Assembly: GCF_004962245.1 (NCBI RefSeq) | Contig: NZ_SUHQ01000030.1 | Coordinates: 1 to 64,000 of the forward strand | Source of the DNA: Mesorhizobium sp. | GTDB lineage: Bacteria > Pseudomonadota > Alphaproteobacteria > Rhizobiales > Rhizobiaceae | Reading direction: 5' to 3' | DNA: 64,000 nucleotides | Part shown: piece after piece, positions 42,892 to 51,385 of the stretch | Layout: the number at the start of each line of letters is the position of its first letter | Position numbering within the stretch: the stretch's first letter is position 1 | Notes under the pieces: generated by a model | What the model saw: the letters and a program-made list of their open reading frames with translations, nothing else | What the model was told of the DNA's origin: nothing | The model's database searches: none | Program-made: the position numbers and the translations under genes

Positions 42892-44954
42892 TCAGCCCAG
42901 CCCGATCCGCTTGGCGCCTTGCCGGAACAGGGTTGCGGCGTCAGGCTCGAACCGGAAAGTGCCGATGAAGTCGTCGGCGCAGTAGTTCGGCAGCGCCTTG
43001 CGGATTGTGGCCGCGAAAGTGCGGGCCTCGTCAACACGTCCCGCAAGCGCAAGGCAGTGCGCGGCGATCGCCAGGATGATGGCATGGGCGTTGGGACGAG
43101 CGGCCGCCTTCAGCGCCCATTCGGCGGCCTCGTCGAACTGGCCGAGGCGGACATGCGCCATTGCCCTGGCGCCCAGCATGCCGAACAGCAGCGGATCGAA
43201 GGGGCTGAGATGCCGCGAATGGTCGGAGCAACCGATCGCGGCTTTCGGGTCGCCCGACTGTGAGTGTACAAACGACAGCGCGTAGTGGCCGAGCGCGAAG
43301 TTCGGGCTGAGGTCCACGGCCCGCTCCAGCTCGGTGAGGGACCCGTCCTGCTCGCCGCGCAGCCATAGCGCCCGGCCCATGGCCCAGTGCGCGGCCGGAT
43401 TGTGATCATCGACCAAAAGACTCTGGCCGGCGGTCTCGAAGGCAAGCGCGCTTTCCTGGTCACGGTCTCCCCAGCGCTGAAAGGCGTTTTGCCAATGGGT
43501 GAAGGACAGGCCGGCATAGGCACGGGCGAAGGTCGGATCCAGCTTCAGGGCCACCCCGAAGAAATGCCGGGCCAGCTCGTTTTCCGTGCGGGTGAAGCGA
43601 TACATGTGCCAAAGACCCCGATGAAGGCCTCCCAGGCATTCAGCGAGTTGGGCGCTTTCAGCATGGCGCGGTTGCGCTCCACTGTCTCGATCTCGGCCGA
43701 GATCGACGAGACGATGTTGTTGCCGATCTCGTCAAGGACGGCAAAGATGTCGTCGGGCTTGCGTTCGAACGTCTCGGCCCACACGATCCTGGCCGTGCGC
43801 ACCTCGACAAGCTCCACGCTGACGACGACGCGGCCTGTCTGGCTGCGCACGGTCCCGGTGGCGACATAATCGACGTTCAGCCGCTGGCCTGCATCCTCCG
43901 GCGCGATGTTTTTTTCCGCCAGCGCAAAGACGGAGCCGCGGGCGATGACGAAGAAGTCCCTAAGCTTGGCCAGGCGGGTGATGATGTCGTGGGTCAGGCC
44001 GTCGGCCAATCCACCGCGAGGGCCACCGCGAACGCCGATGCCGGCTTCCTCGACAAACGGCATCACAGCAAGCGAAGCCTTGCACGAGGCAGCAATACTG
44101 GCATCGGGAAGCACAATTGCCGATTGGGGAACGGCGGGTACGAGTGTCGGTCGCGCCAAGCGCGTCACGCCCGGTCGTTCGCCGCGGATCGTCCGCCATA
44201 CCTCACGAACGGGACCGAAATCCAGGTCCTCCGAAGCAAACAGCTCCGCCGCGGAGGCGAGATGTTCCTCGCACGCGCCGATCTGGCCGCGCCGTGCGAG
44301 CCCTGCCAGAAGAGCCGCATGCGCGCGCCCGTCGAACGGAGCGAGCTCCACCCACTTTTCCAGATGCGCAGACGTTTCGTCAGCACCTGCCGGGAGATTG
44401 TTGACGAGATGTTCCAGAATGGCGGCATGGCATGACCTGAAGCGGCGGCGCTGCGCGGTCACCCAGCTGTTGAAATGCGGGCTGCGATCGATCTCCAGCC
44501 CGTCGAGGAAATCGCCGACGAACAGTTTGGAAAGCGCTTGCAGCCGCTCCAGATCGAGTGTCTCGATTCCTGTCGCGGCGGCCGAGGCGATGTCGATCGC
44601 GTCGACGAAACTGTCGTTCAGATCAAGCGCGATCGTGTCGCCTGGCGTTTCGATCCTGCGGCGATCCGGTTCGTCGAGAATGCCCCTGAGCTTGCTGAGG
44701 CACCAGCGAAGCTCGCCCCGCGGATCGTTCGGCACATCCCATAGCAGCTCGCACAGACGGCTGCGGCCAACGGCATGCGGCGCGAGCGCCAGATAGGCGA
44801 AGAGCGCGCGCAGCTTGCGCGATGCCGGCAGCTGCACCGTGGCGCCGTCACGGATGACCGTCAGCGGCCCGAGCAGCCGCACGCAAAGCCCGGCCGCCCC
44901 GCCGTCCAGGCTCGATCGGGTGGATTCCACGTGCGTTCCCACGCTTGCTCCCAC
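42892..44954 (-). pseudogene. BTAD/TPR transcriptional regulator split by a frameshift
   Basis: The N-terminal frame (44954 to about 43545) has a winged-helix start (VRLLGPLTVIRDGATVQLP), a BTAD-like helical region, then an adenylate-cyclase-type TolB-like segment (LAVMPFVEE, GLTHDIITRLAKLRDFFVIA, VDYVATGTVR). Near 43606-43620 it shifts frame: one missing C in TTCATCGGGG would restore AFHRGLWHMYRFTRTENEL and continue through TPR repeats to the stop at 42892 (product about 685 residues). It is next to the cysteine-synthase/decarboxylase pair, which is divergently transcribed and may be its target. Real mutation or read error is open. Confidence 0.8.
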
Positions 44955-45153
44955 GCTGGCCAGTCGCCCTCTGTTTTATCACTGAAAGCGATAGACTGCA
45001 TCCGGCAACGAATTTCCGCGCCGGATGCCGGCGTTGCCACCTCGCCGGCAAAGGAACCGTACCGCGGCAAGGTCTCGAAACCTCGCCGCCCAAGCCGCCG
45101 GTCTGTAACCGGCCCGTGACAACAGCCACGACGACAAACAGGAGGAGATCAAC

Positions 45154-46242
45154 ATGTTGCAGCAACAGAAAATCAGGACCACGGCCGGGCGTGGCCGCCT
45201 GTTCGACAGCATTCTCGACACGGTCGGCGATACGCCGGTGATCAGGATCAACAATCTCGGCCCCGATCATGTGACAATCTATGTGAAGGCCGAGTTCTTC
45301 AATCCGGCGGCGTCGGTGAAGGACCGGCTGGCGCTCAACATCATCGAGGAGGGCGAGCGCAGCGGCGCCTTGAAGCCCGGCCAGACCGTCGTCGAGGCAA
45401 CCAGCGGCAACACCGGCATTGGGCTGGCCATGGTCTGCGCGCAGAAGGGTTATCCGCTGGTGGTGACCATGGCCGACAGCTTCTCCATCGAGCGCCGCAA
45501 GCTGATGCGCATGCTGGGCGCCAAGGTGGTGCTGACGCCGCGCGCCCAGAAGGGCTTCGGCATGTACATGAAGGCTGTGGAACTGGCGCAAGCCAATGGC
45601 TGGTTCCTGGCCCGCCAGTTCGAGACCAAGGCCAATGCCGCCATTCACGAGGCGACGACGGCGCGCGAGATCATCAACGATTTCGCCGGATCGCGGCTCG
45701 ACTGCTTCGTCACCGGCTACGGAACCGGTGGCACCGTCGTCGGTGTCGGGCGTGTGCTGCGCCGGGAGCGTCCGGAGACCAGGATCGTGCTGGCCGAACC
45801 CGCCAACGCTCAGCTCATCGGCAGCGGCAAGGCCCAGGAGCGCGGCGCCGACGATGCGCCGGCCGCCAGCCATCCGGCCTTCGAGCCGCACCCGATCCAG
45901 GGCTGGACACCGGATTTCATTCCCAACGTCCTGCAGGAGGCGGTCGACGCCGGCTTGTATGACGAGGTGGTGCCTGTTCCCGGGCCCGAGGGCATCAAGT
46001 GGGCCAAGGCACTGGCGCAGAAAGAAGGGATTTTCACCGGCATCTCCGGCGGGGCTACCTTCGCGGTGGCGCGCCAGATCGCGGAAAACGCTGCACCCGG
46101 CTCGGTGATCCTGTGCATGCTTCCCGACACCGGCGAACGCTATATGACGACGCCGCTGTTCGACGGCATCGAAGCCGAGATGGACGCGGAGGAAACAGCG
46201 CTTTCGCGCTCGACGCCTGGCTGCCAGTTTCCGACCGAGTAA
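45154..46242 (+). CDS. Cysteine-synthase-like PLP enzyme (second paralogue)
   Basis: This 362-residue fold-type II PLP enzyme starts after AGGAGGAGATCAAC. The PLP lysine lies in NPAASVKDRLALNI near residues 50-63, the phosphate loop is EATSGNTGIGLAM near 88-100, and GYGTGGTVVGVGRVL is near 189-203. The C-terminus is longer than in CysK and the insert SGKAQERGADDAPAAS is unusual. It may use a different donor or nucleophile than sulfide. A PLP decarboxylase gene follows 22 bp later, so the two likely act in sequence. Confidence 0.88.
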   Translation: MLQQQKIRTTAGRGRLFDSILDTVGDTPVIRINNLGPDHVTIYVKAEFFNPAASVKDRLALNIIEEGERSGALKPGQTVVEATSGNTGIGLAMVCAQKGYPLVVTMADSFSIERRKLMRMLGAKVVLTPRAQKGFGMYMKAVELAQANGWFLARQFETKANAAIHEATTAREIINDFAGSRLDCFVTGYGTGGTVVGVGRVLRRERPETRIVLAEPANAQLIGSGKAQERGADDAPAASHPAFEPHPIQGWTPDFIPNVLQEAVDAGLYDEVVPVPGPEGIKWAKALAQKEGIFTGISGGATFAVARQIAENAAPGSVILCMLPDTGERYMTTPLFDGIEAEMDAEETALSRSTPGCQFPTE

Positions 46243-46264
46243 CAGCGTATAGGGAGCGACGCGG

Positions 46265-47752
46265 ATGGACGCCATGTTGAAAGCCGCTGGCACGGCTGCC
46301 GAAGAAACGCTCGATCCGGTCGACTGGGCCGAGGTTCAGGCGCTGTCGCATCGGATCGTCGACGATGCCGTCGACTATCTGCGCGATGTTCGGGAACGTC
46401 CCGTGTGGCGGGACATGCCCGCTGAGGTGAAAGCCTTTTTCGCGGAGCCCCTGCCGCGCTCGCCGCAGCCGCTTTCCCAGGTCTATGGCGAGGTTGCGCG
46501 GAATGTAATGGCCTATCCGATGGGCAACATCCATCCGCGCTTCTGGTCCTGGTATATGGGATCGAGCAATTTCACCGGGGCACTCGGCGATTTCCTGGCG
46601 GCGATCCAGGGTTCCAACCTCGGTGGCGGCAACCATGCCGCCGCGCTGATGGACAGCCAGGTCGTCGACTGGTGCAAGCAGATGATGGGCTTTCCCCAAT
46701 CGGCCAGCGGCACGCTGGTCAGCGGCGGCTCGATGGCCAACATCATCGGCCTGACCGTGGCGCGCAACGTCAAGGCAGGCGTCGATGTGCGCGAGCATGG
46801 CGTCGCCGCCGTAGCAAACCCGCTGCGTTTCTACGGTTCGGACCAGCTTCACTCCTGCCATCGCAAGGCGATGGAAGCGCTCGGCCTGGGCAACCAGGCG
46901 CTTCGACGCATCCCCACCGATGCCGGATTGCGGATCGATATCGATGCCTTGCGGGCGGCGATCGCCGAGGACCGCAAGGCGGGTTTTCGGCCGGCCTGCG
47001 TAATCGGCACGGCAGGCACTGTGAACACCGGAGCAATCGACGATCTGCAGGCGCTTGCAAGTCTGGCGGCGCAAGAGGACCTCTGGTTCCATGTCGATGG
47101 CTGCATCGGCGCGCTGATCGCCATCGCGCCGGAAAATTCCTATCGCGTTGCCGGCATCGAGCACGCCCACTCCATCGCGCTCGACCCGCACAAATGGCTG
47201 CACGCCCCGTTCGAGGTCGGCTGCGCCCTGATCAGGGATGCCGCATCGCATCGCAACACGTTTGCGGTGACGCCGGAATATCTGGAGTCGACGCCGCGCG
47301 GCCTCGCCTCCGGACAATGGTTGCATGATTTTGGCCTGCAGACGTCACGCGGTTTCAGGGCGCTCAAGGTGTGGATGGCGCTGAAGGAGCACGGCATCGA
47401 GAAGTTCGGCCGCCTGATCGACCAGAACATCGCACAGGGCCTCACGCTCGGCAGGCTGATCGAGGCCGAGCCGCTGCTGGAACTGATCGCGCCACCGAAC
47501 ATCAACATCGTCTGTTTTCGCTACCGCGGCGACGGGCTGACGGCCGAGCAGCAGAAGGCACTCAACACCGAGATCATGCTGAGGCTGCAGGAGGAGGGCA
47601 CCGCAGCCCTTTCAGATACGACGGTGCACGGCCAGCATTGCCTGCGGGTGGCGATCAACAATCACCGAACCCAGCGCGAGGACCTGGACCTGCTGGTGCG
47701 GGAAACAGTGCGCCTCGGACGAGAGATTTCAAGGCTTGGCGTCGCCAGTTGA
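46265..47752 (+). CDS. Group II PLP-dependent amino-acid decarboxylase
   Basis: This 495-residue decarboxylase belongs to the aromatic amino acid/glutamate/aspartate decarboxylase group. The PLP lysine motif HSIALDPHKWLHAPFEVG is near residues 301-318, the histidine stacking region VSGGSMANIIGLTVAR near 154-169, and FHVDGCIGAL near 277-286. The start is at 46265 after GGGAGCGACGCGG. The substrate is not readable; the adjacent synthase could supply a beta-substituted alanine for decarboxylation. It ends 52 bp from the convergent binding-protein gene. Confidence 0.9.
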   Translation: MDAMLKAAGTAAEETLDPVDWAEVQALSHRIVDDAVDYLRDVRERPVWRDMPAEVKAFFAEPLPRSPQPLSQVYGEVARNVMAYPMGNIHPRFWSWYMGSSNFTGALGDFLAAIQGSNLGGGNHAAALMDSQVVDWCKQMMGFPQSASGTLVSGGSMANIIGLTVARNVKAGVDVREHGVAAVANPLRFYGSDQLHSCHRKAMEALGLGNQALRRIPTDAGLRIDIDALRAAIAEDRKAGFRPACVIGTAGTVNTGAIDDLQALASLAAQEDLWFHVDGCIGALIAIAPENSYRVAGIEHAHSIALDPHKWLHAPFEVGCALIRDAASHRNTFAVTPEYLESTPRGLASGQWLHDFGLQTSRGFRALKVWMALKEHGIEKFGRLIDQNIAQGLTLGRLIEAEPLLELIAPPNINIVCFRYRGDGLTAEQQKALNTEIMLRLQEEGTAALSDTTVHGQHCLRVAINNHRTQREDLDLLVRETVRLGREISRLGVAS

Positions 47753-47804
47753 CGCCGGCTTTCCCGTTGCGCTGACCGCCGGCTGTCCGATCCGGCGACA
47801 CAGA

Positions 47805-49451
47805 CTACGCGTCGTCGAGCCAGACCTTCTCGAAATGCTGCTCCAGCGACTGGTGCTGTTCGCATCCGTGCACGCCTTTGCGGAACGTGCGGTAGACCGA
47901 GCGCCAATAGGGCTGGATGATGATGCCGGAGTCGCGCAGATTCTGTTCGATCTTGGCCATGATCTCCTTGCGTGCACCGGCGTCGGGCGTGGCCAGAGCC
48001 TTGTCGAGCAAAGCGTCGAATTCCGGATTGGCGTAAGCGCTCTCGTTCCAGGCGGCGCCGGACTTGTAGGCAAGAGCCAACACCTGGACGCCCAGCGGCC
48101 GGCCGAGCCACTCGGTGCAGGAGAAGGGATATTTGCTCCAGTCGTTCCAGAACGTCGCCGCCGGAAGCACGGTGCGTTTGACCTTCAGCCCGGCGTCGCG
48201 CATCTGCGCGGCGATGGCGTCGCCGGTGTTCTTCTGCCAGTCGACGTCGACGGAGATGAGATCGTATTCGTGGTCGGACTTGCCGGCCTCGGCAAGCAGG
48301 GCCTTGGCTTGGTCGACATCGCGCACCGCCGGCCCGATATCGGCGTATTCGGCATGCATCGGCCCGACATGGTGGTTCTCGGCCGGCTTGCCCCGGTCGT
48401 CCATGCCGATCTTCAGGATCGCGCCGTTGTCGACAGCGAGCTGGGCGGCGCGCCGTACCCTGACGTCGTCATAGGGCGGATTGCCGACATTGAAGCGCGC
48501 GACGATCGTCGAGCCGGTGGCAAGCTCCGAATTGCTCAGATCCATGGCGTCCGTCTGCGAAACCGTGTCGGCGGCCGTTTCGTGGTTGGTGTCGATCTCG
48601 CCCGATTCAAAAGCCGAGAACATGGCATTGGGATCGGAGCCGTAGTCGATCCACTGGATGCCGTCGAGGTAGAAGTCGCCTTTCCACCACGGCTTATCCT
48701 TGCGGCGGACCTCGGCGCCGACCTCGGCGTCCCATGCCACCAGTTCGCAAGGTCCAGTGGTGATCGCCAGCGCCTTCGGCGGATCGCCGTCGCCATCGTA
48801 GCTGCGGTGCATGATCAGCGCCGGATAGTCGGTCATGCCGGCGATCAGCGAAATGTCGGGCTTCGGCAGATTGAGCCGGACGGTAAAGTCGTCGACACGC
48901 TCGATGCCGCCGTCGACCGGTTTCTTGGAGGCGGCGTCGACCAGCGCCCCCATGCGCTCTGCGACCGAATTGCCGGCGACGCTGGCATCGCACCAGCGCG
49001 TAAGATTGTGGACGACGTCGTCGGCGTTGAAGGTGTCGCCGTTCGACCAGGTGATGCCCTTGCGGACGTGCAGCGTGAGCACGCGAGCGTCGTCGCTGGT
49101 CTCCCAGCTCTCGAGCAGCCACGGCTCGAAAGTGAAATCGCGGTTCCAACGCACCAGATATTCGTTGCACTGGCGGGCAACGTTGGACATTTCAACGCCG
49201 TCGAAAGTGCGCGGGTCCTTCCAGCCCTTGACGTTCATGGCGACGCGCAAGACACCGCCGCGCTTCGGCTCCTCGGCTGCCCTGGACGGGGAGGGCGCAA
49301 GGCCGCCAAGCGCCAGCGCGCCGGCGGCGCTGACGCCGAGCGCGGCCATGCTGGCGAGATATTCGCGCCGATTCATCTGGCCTTTCTTGAAGCCGTCGGC
49401 GACGGGCTCGGCCTGCGGATGCAACGCTCTGTCGGTCAACATGAACTTCAT
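47805..49451 (-). CDS. Family 5 ABC substrate-binding protein (peptide/nickel type), Tat signal
   Basis: This 548-residue periplasmic protein begins MKFMLTDRALHPQAE; a twin-arginine motif NRREYLASMAALG lies near residues 27-39, with the cleavage region near SPSRAAEE. Mature features of the SBP_bac_5 family are GGVLRVAMNVKG, LTLHVRKGITWSNGDTFNAD and VRRAAQLAVDNGAI. The start follows AAGGAGGGATCGACG. No permeases are adjacent. An operator-like site (49572-49598) precedes it, matching one before the M24 gene, so it probably delivers the substrate for the neighbouring hydrolases. Confidence 0.92.
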   Translation of the reverse strand: MKFMLTDRALHPQAEPVADGFKKGQMNRREYLASMAALGVSAAGALALGGLAPSPSRAAEEPKRGGVLRVAMNVKGWKDPRTFDGVEMSNVARQCNEYLVRWNRDFTFEPWLLESWETSDDARVLTLHVRKGITWSNGDTFNADDVVHNLTRWCDASVAGNSVAERMGALVDAASKKPVDGGIERVDDFTVRLNLPKPDISLIAGMTDYPALIMHRSYDGDGDPPKALAITTGPCELVAWDAEVGAEVRRKDKPWWKGDFYLDGIQWIDYGSDPNAMFSAFESGEIDTNHETAADTVSQTDAMDLSNSELATGSTIVARFNVGNPPYDDVRVRRAAQLAVDNGAILKIGMDDRGKPAENHHVGPMHAEYADIGPAVRDVDQAKALLAEAGKSDHEYDLISVDVDWQKNTGDAIAAQMRDAGLKVKRTVLPAATFWNDWSKYPFSCTEWLGRPLGVQVLALAYKSGAAWNESAYANPEFDALLDKALATPDAGARKEIMAKIEQNLRDSGIIIQPYWRSVYRTFRKGVHGCEQHQSLEQHFEKVWLDDA

Positions 49452-49571
49452 CGTCGATCCCTCCTTGTCGGTGCCCGGCCGATCGCTTCGCGGGGGCGGA
49501 TGCGTTTCGCCGGTGTGCCTATGGCCATCGGCAATGATAGTGCGGGCTCTACCGGGAAAGTGTTCACGTTT

Positions 49572-49598
49572 CCGCAGTTGTTGTGCACTGTTCCGCAG
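49572..49598. promoter_or_regulatory. Operator-like site A (CCGCAG pair)
   Basis: CCGCAG (49572-49577) and CCGCAG (49593-49598) have a 21-bp period, with TGTTGTGC at 49579-49586 between them. The site is 121 bp upstream of the binding-protein start. The same three blocks with identical spacing occur at 52750-52776. Direct half-site repeats about two helical turns apart suit an AraC-type regulator, and one is encoded next door. Confidence 0.6.
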
Positions 49599-49696
49599 CG
49601 GTGGAAGTGGAGCTTGCGCTGCTGGGGGCGCGAAGGATCGCCAGCCTTTGAGTCCCGAATGGCTGCTGCGATTTCCCGCCAGCGGGGAACTCGACG

Positions 49697-50677
49697 TCAA
49701 TACGGCCACTCGCCCTTGCCGAGCGTCGCGATGGCGGCGACGATGCGCGTGAACGCTTCGCCGGCCCGTGGCACGGTTTTGCGGGCGCGCAGGAAACTGT
49801 GCACGAGGCGCGGTTCCTCGTGCCACCAGGAGCGGCCGCCAGCGGCGAGGATGCGGTCGCGATAGGCCTCGCCGTCCGATGACAGCGGATCGCATTGCGC
49901 TGATATGACGACCGTCGGCGGCAGGCCGGAGAAATCGGTGTCGCGCAGCGGTGAGAAGGTCGGATCGTCTGGTGCCTGTGCCTTGCCGGAACGGACCTGA
50001 CGGTAGAATTCGATGTCACTGAGCGTCAGCAGCGGCGCTTCGGCGTGCTCGACATAGGAGCCGGCGCTCTCATCGCTGCCCAGCTCGGGATAGATCAGCA
50101 CCTGGCCGATTGCGGGGCGAGCGTGGCGGCGCGCCGCGTGCGCGACCGCGGCGGCGAGATTGCCGCCGGCGCTCTCACCGCACAGCACGATCGGCAAGGC
50201 CGTTGTCGCCGCCGCCCATTCGAACACCGCCAGCGCATCGTCGAAGGCGGCCGGATGCAGGTGTTCGGGCGCCAGACGGTAGTCGGCGGACAAGACTGCG
50301 AAGCCGGTGCCGGCGCAGATCTCGGCGCAGATGTCGTCATGACTGTCGAGCCCGCCGAGCACGAAGCCGCCGCCGTGATAATAGACGACCATCGCCTGCG
50401 GTGCCTTGCCCGCCAGATGGTAGCGCCGGACAGGGATCGCATGGCCGCCGGCGGCAACCGTGCCGTCGCTGGCTTCGACACCTGCAGGATAGCCTCGGTG
50501 GAACGCCCGGCACATCGTGTCATAGAGCGCCCGCTGCTGGTCGACCGGCAGGTCCATTTCGGGCGGATACCATGCGTTGACCCGGTCGACATAGGTCCAC
50601 AGCGCCGGCTCGAGCAGCGTCGCGTATTTTCCCCGGTTTGCTGTCTCGGGCTTTTCGGCGTCACTGACCATCGCCAT
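49697..50677 (-). CDS. Alpha/beta hydrolase (HSL/acetyl-hydrolase family)
   Basis: This 326-residue esterase-type protein has the oxyanion motif YYHGGGFVLGGLDSHDD near residues 94-110, the nucleophile elbow LCGESAGGNLAAAVAHA near 163-179, an Asp region ISAQCDPLSSDGEAY and the catalytic His in PRLVHSFLRAR near 295-305. This is the hormone-sensitive-lipase group. The substrate is unknown, possibly an ester of the transported compound. It starts 27 bp after the cysteine hydrolase gene, in the same unit. Confidence 0.9.
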   Translation of the reverse strand: MAMVSDAEKPETANRGKYATLLEPALWTYVDRVNAWYPPEMDLPVDQQRALYDTMCRAFHRGYPAGVEASDGTVAAGGHAIPVRRYHLAGKAPQAMVVYYHGGGFVLGGLDSHDDICAEICAGTGFAVLSADYRLAPEHLHPAAFDDALAVFEWAAATTALPIVLCGESAGGNLAAAVAHAARRHARPAIGQVLIYPELGSDESAGSYVEHAEAPLLTLSDIEFYRQVRSGKAQAPDDPTFSPLRDTDFSGLPPTVVISAQCDPLSSDGEAYRDRILAAGGRSWWHEEPRLVHSFLRARKTVPRAGEAFTRIVAAIATLGKGEWPY

Positions 50678-50704
50678 CCGCTCCCACCAAATCCCCTGGG
50701 AGCG

Positions 50705-51385
50705 TCAGAGCTCGCCGTAAAGGCGGGCCGCGTTTTCATAGGTGAAGCGCAAAGGCACCGAACCTACGACCTGCCATGCATCGACCGTCTCACCTGCCAT
50801 CAATCGGCACGCGCCCTCGGTGGTGGTGACGGCGCCGCCATAGAGCCGGTTGGCAAGGTTGAGGATGGCTGTCTGGTGCATTGCCGTGCTGCCGCTGCCG
50901 CACGCATCCTTGACCAGCAGCACGCGAAAGCCTGATGACACTGCATCCCTGACGGTGGCGTCGATGCAGGCCTCGGTCCACACGCCGGCAACGACCAGCC
51001 ACTCGATCCCTTTGGCCTTGAGCCGGCCCGCGGCAGGGCCTGCACCGAGGGCGCTGGCCTCAGTCTTGACCAGCATCATCTCGCCGGCGACCGGCGCCAC
51101 TTCGGGACAGATCGCGGTGAGCGGATCGTCCTTGTCGGAGAAAGCCGACCTGCCATTCGCATCGACCGGATGGAACCGCCGCGCCTCCTTGGTAAGATCG
51201 ACGATATAAGCCGAATGGTAGAGCAACACTTTGTTGGACCGCGCCGTTGCCTGCAGGCGTTGGACGTTGGCGAGAATGTCGCCAAAACCCTCGACGAGAT
51301 AGCGCTTGTCCTGCCGATGCTCCTCCTGGAGGTCGACGAAGACCGCGGCCACCGTGCCGCGCTCGATCGAGACCGGGCCTTTCAT
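50705..51385 (-). CDS. Cysteine hydrolase (isochorismatase-like family)
   Basis: This 226-residue enzyme has the catalytic triad positions Asp in FVDLQEEH near residue 18, Lys in LVKTEASALG near 105, and Cys in GVWTEACIDATVRDA near 138. It resembles N-carbamoylsarcosine amidase, nicotinamidase and isochorismatase relatives, which hydrolyse amide, ureido or vinyl-ether bonds. Its start directly follows the M24 gene stop (TGA-ATG) and the alpha/beta hydrolase comes 27 bp later, so it is part of one catabolic operon. Confidence 0.9.
   Translation of the reverse strand: MKGPVSIERGTVAAVFVDLQEEHRQDKRYLVEGFGDILANVQRLQATARSNKVLLYHSAYIVDLTKEARRFHPVDANGRSAFSDKDDPLTAICPEVAPVAGEMMLVKTEASALGAGPAAGRLKAKGIEWLVVAGVWTEACIDATVRDAVSSGFRVLLVKDACGSGSTAMHQTAILNLANRLYGGAVTTTEGACRLMAGETVDAWQVVGSVPLRFTYENAARLYGEL

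Noticed and set aside
18677..45000. A second copy of the tRNA-Leu 3' end as an attR site
   Set aside because: Scanning for the T-arm/acceptor sequence found no convincing repeat in the window, and no integrase gene is present.
44848..46293. Long minus-strand open frame opposite the second cysteine-synthase-like gene
   Set aside because: It is a shadow of the plus-strand gene, which has a strong ribosome-binding site and clear PLP motifs.
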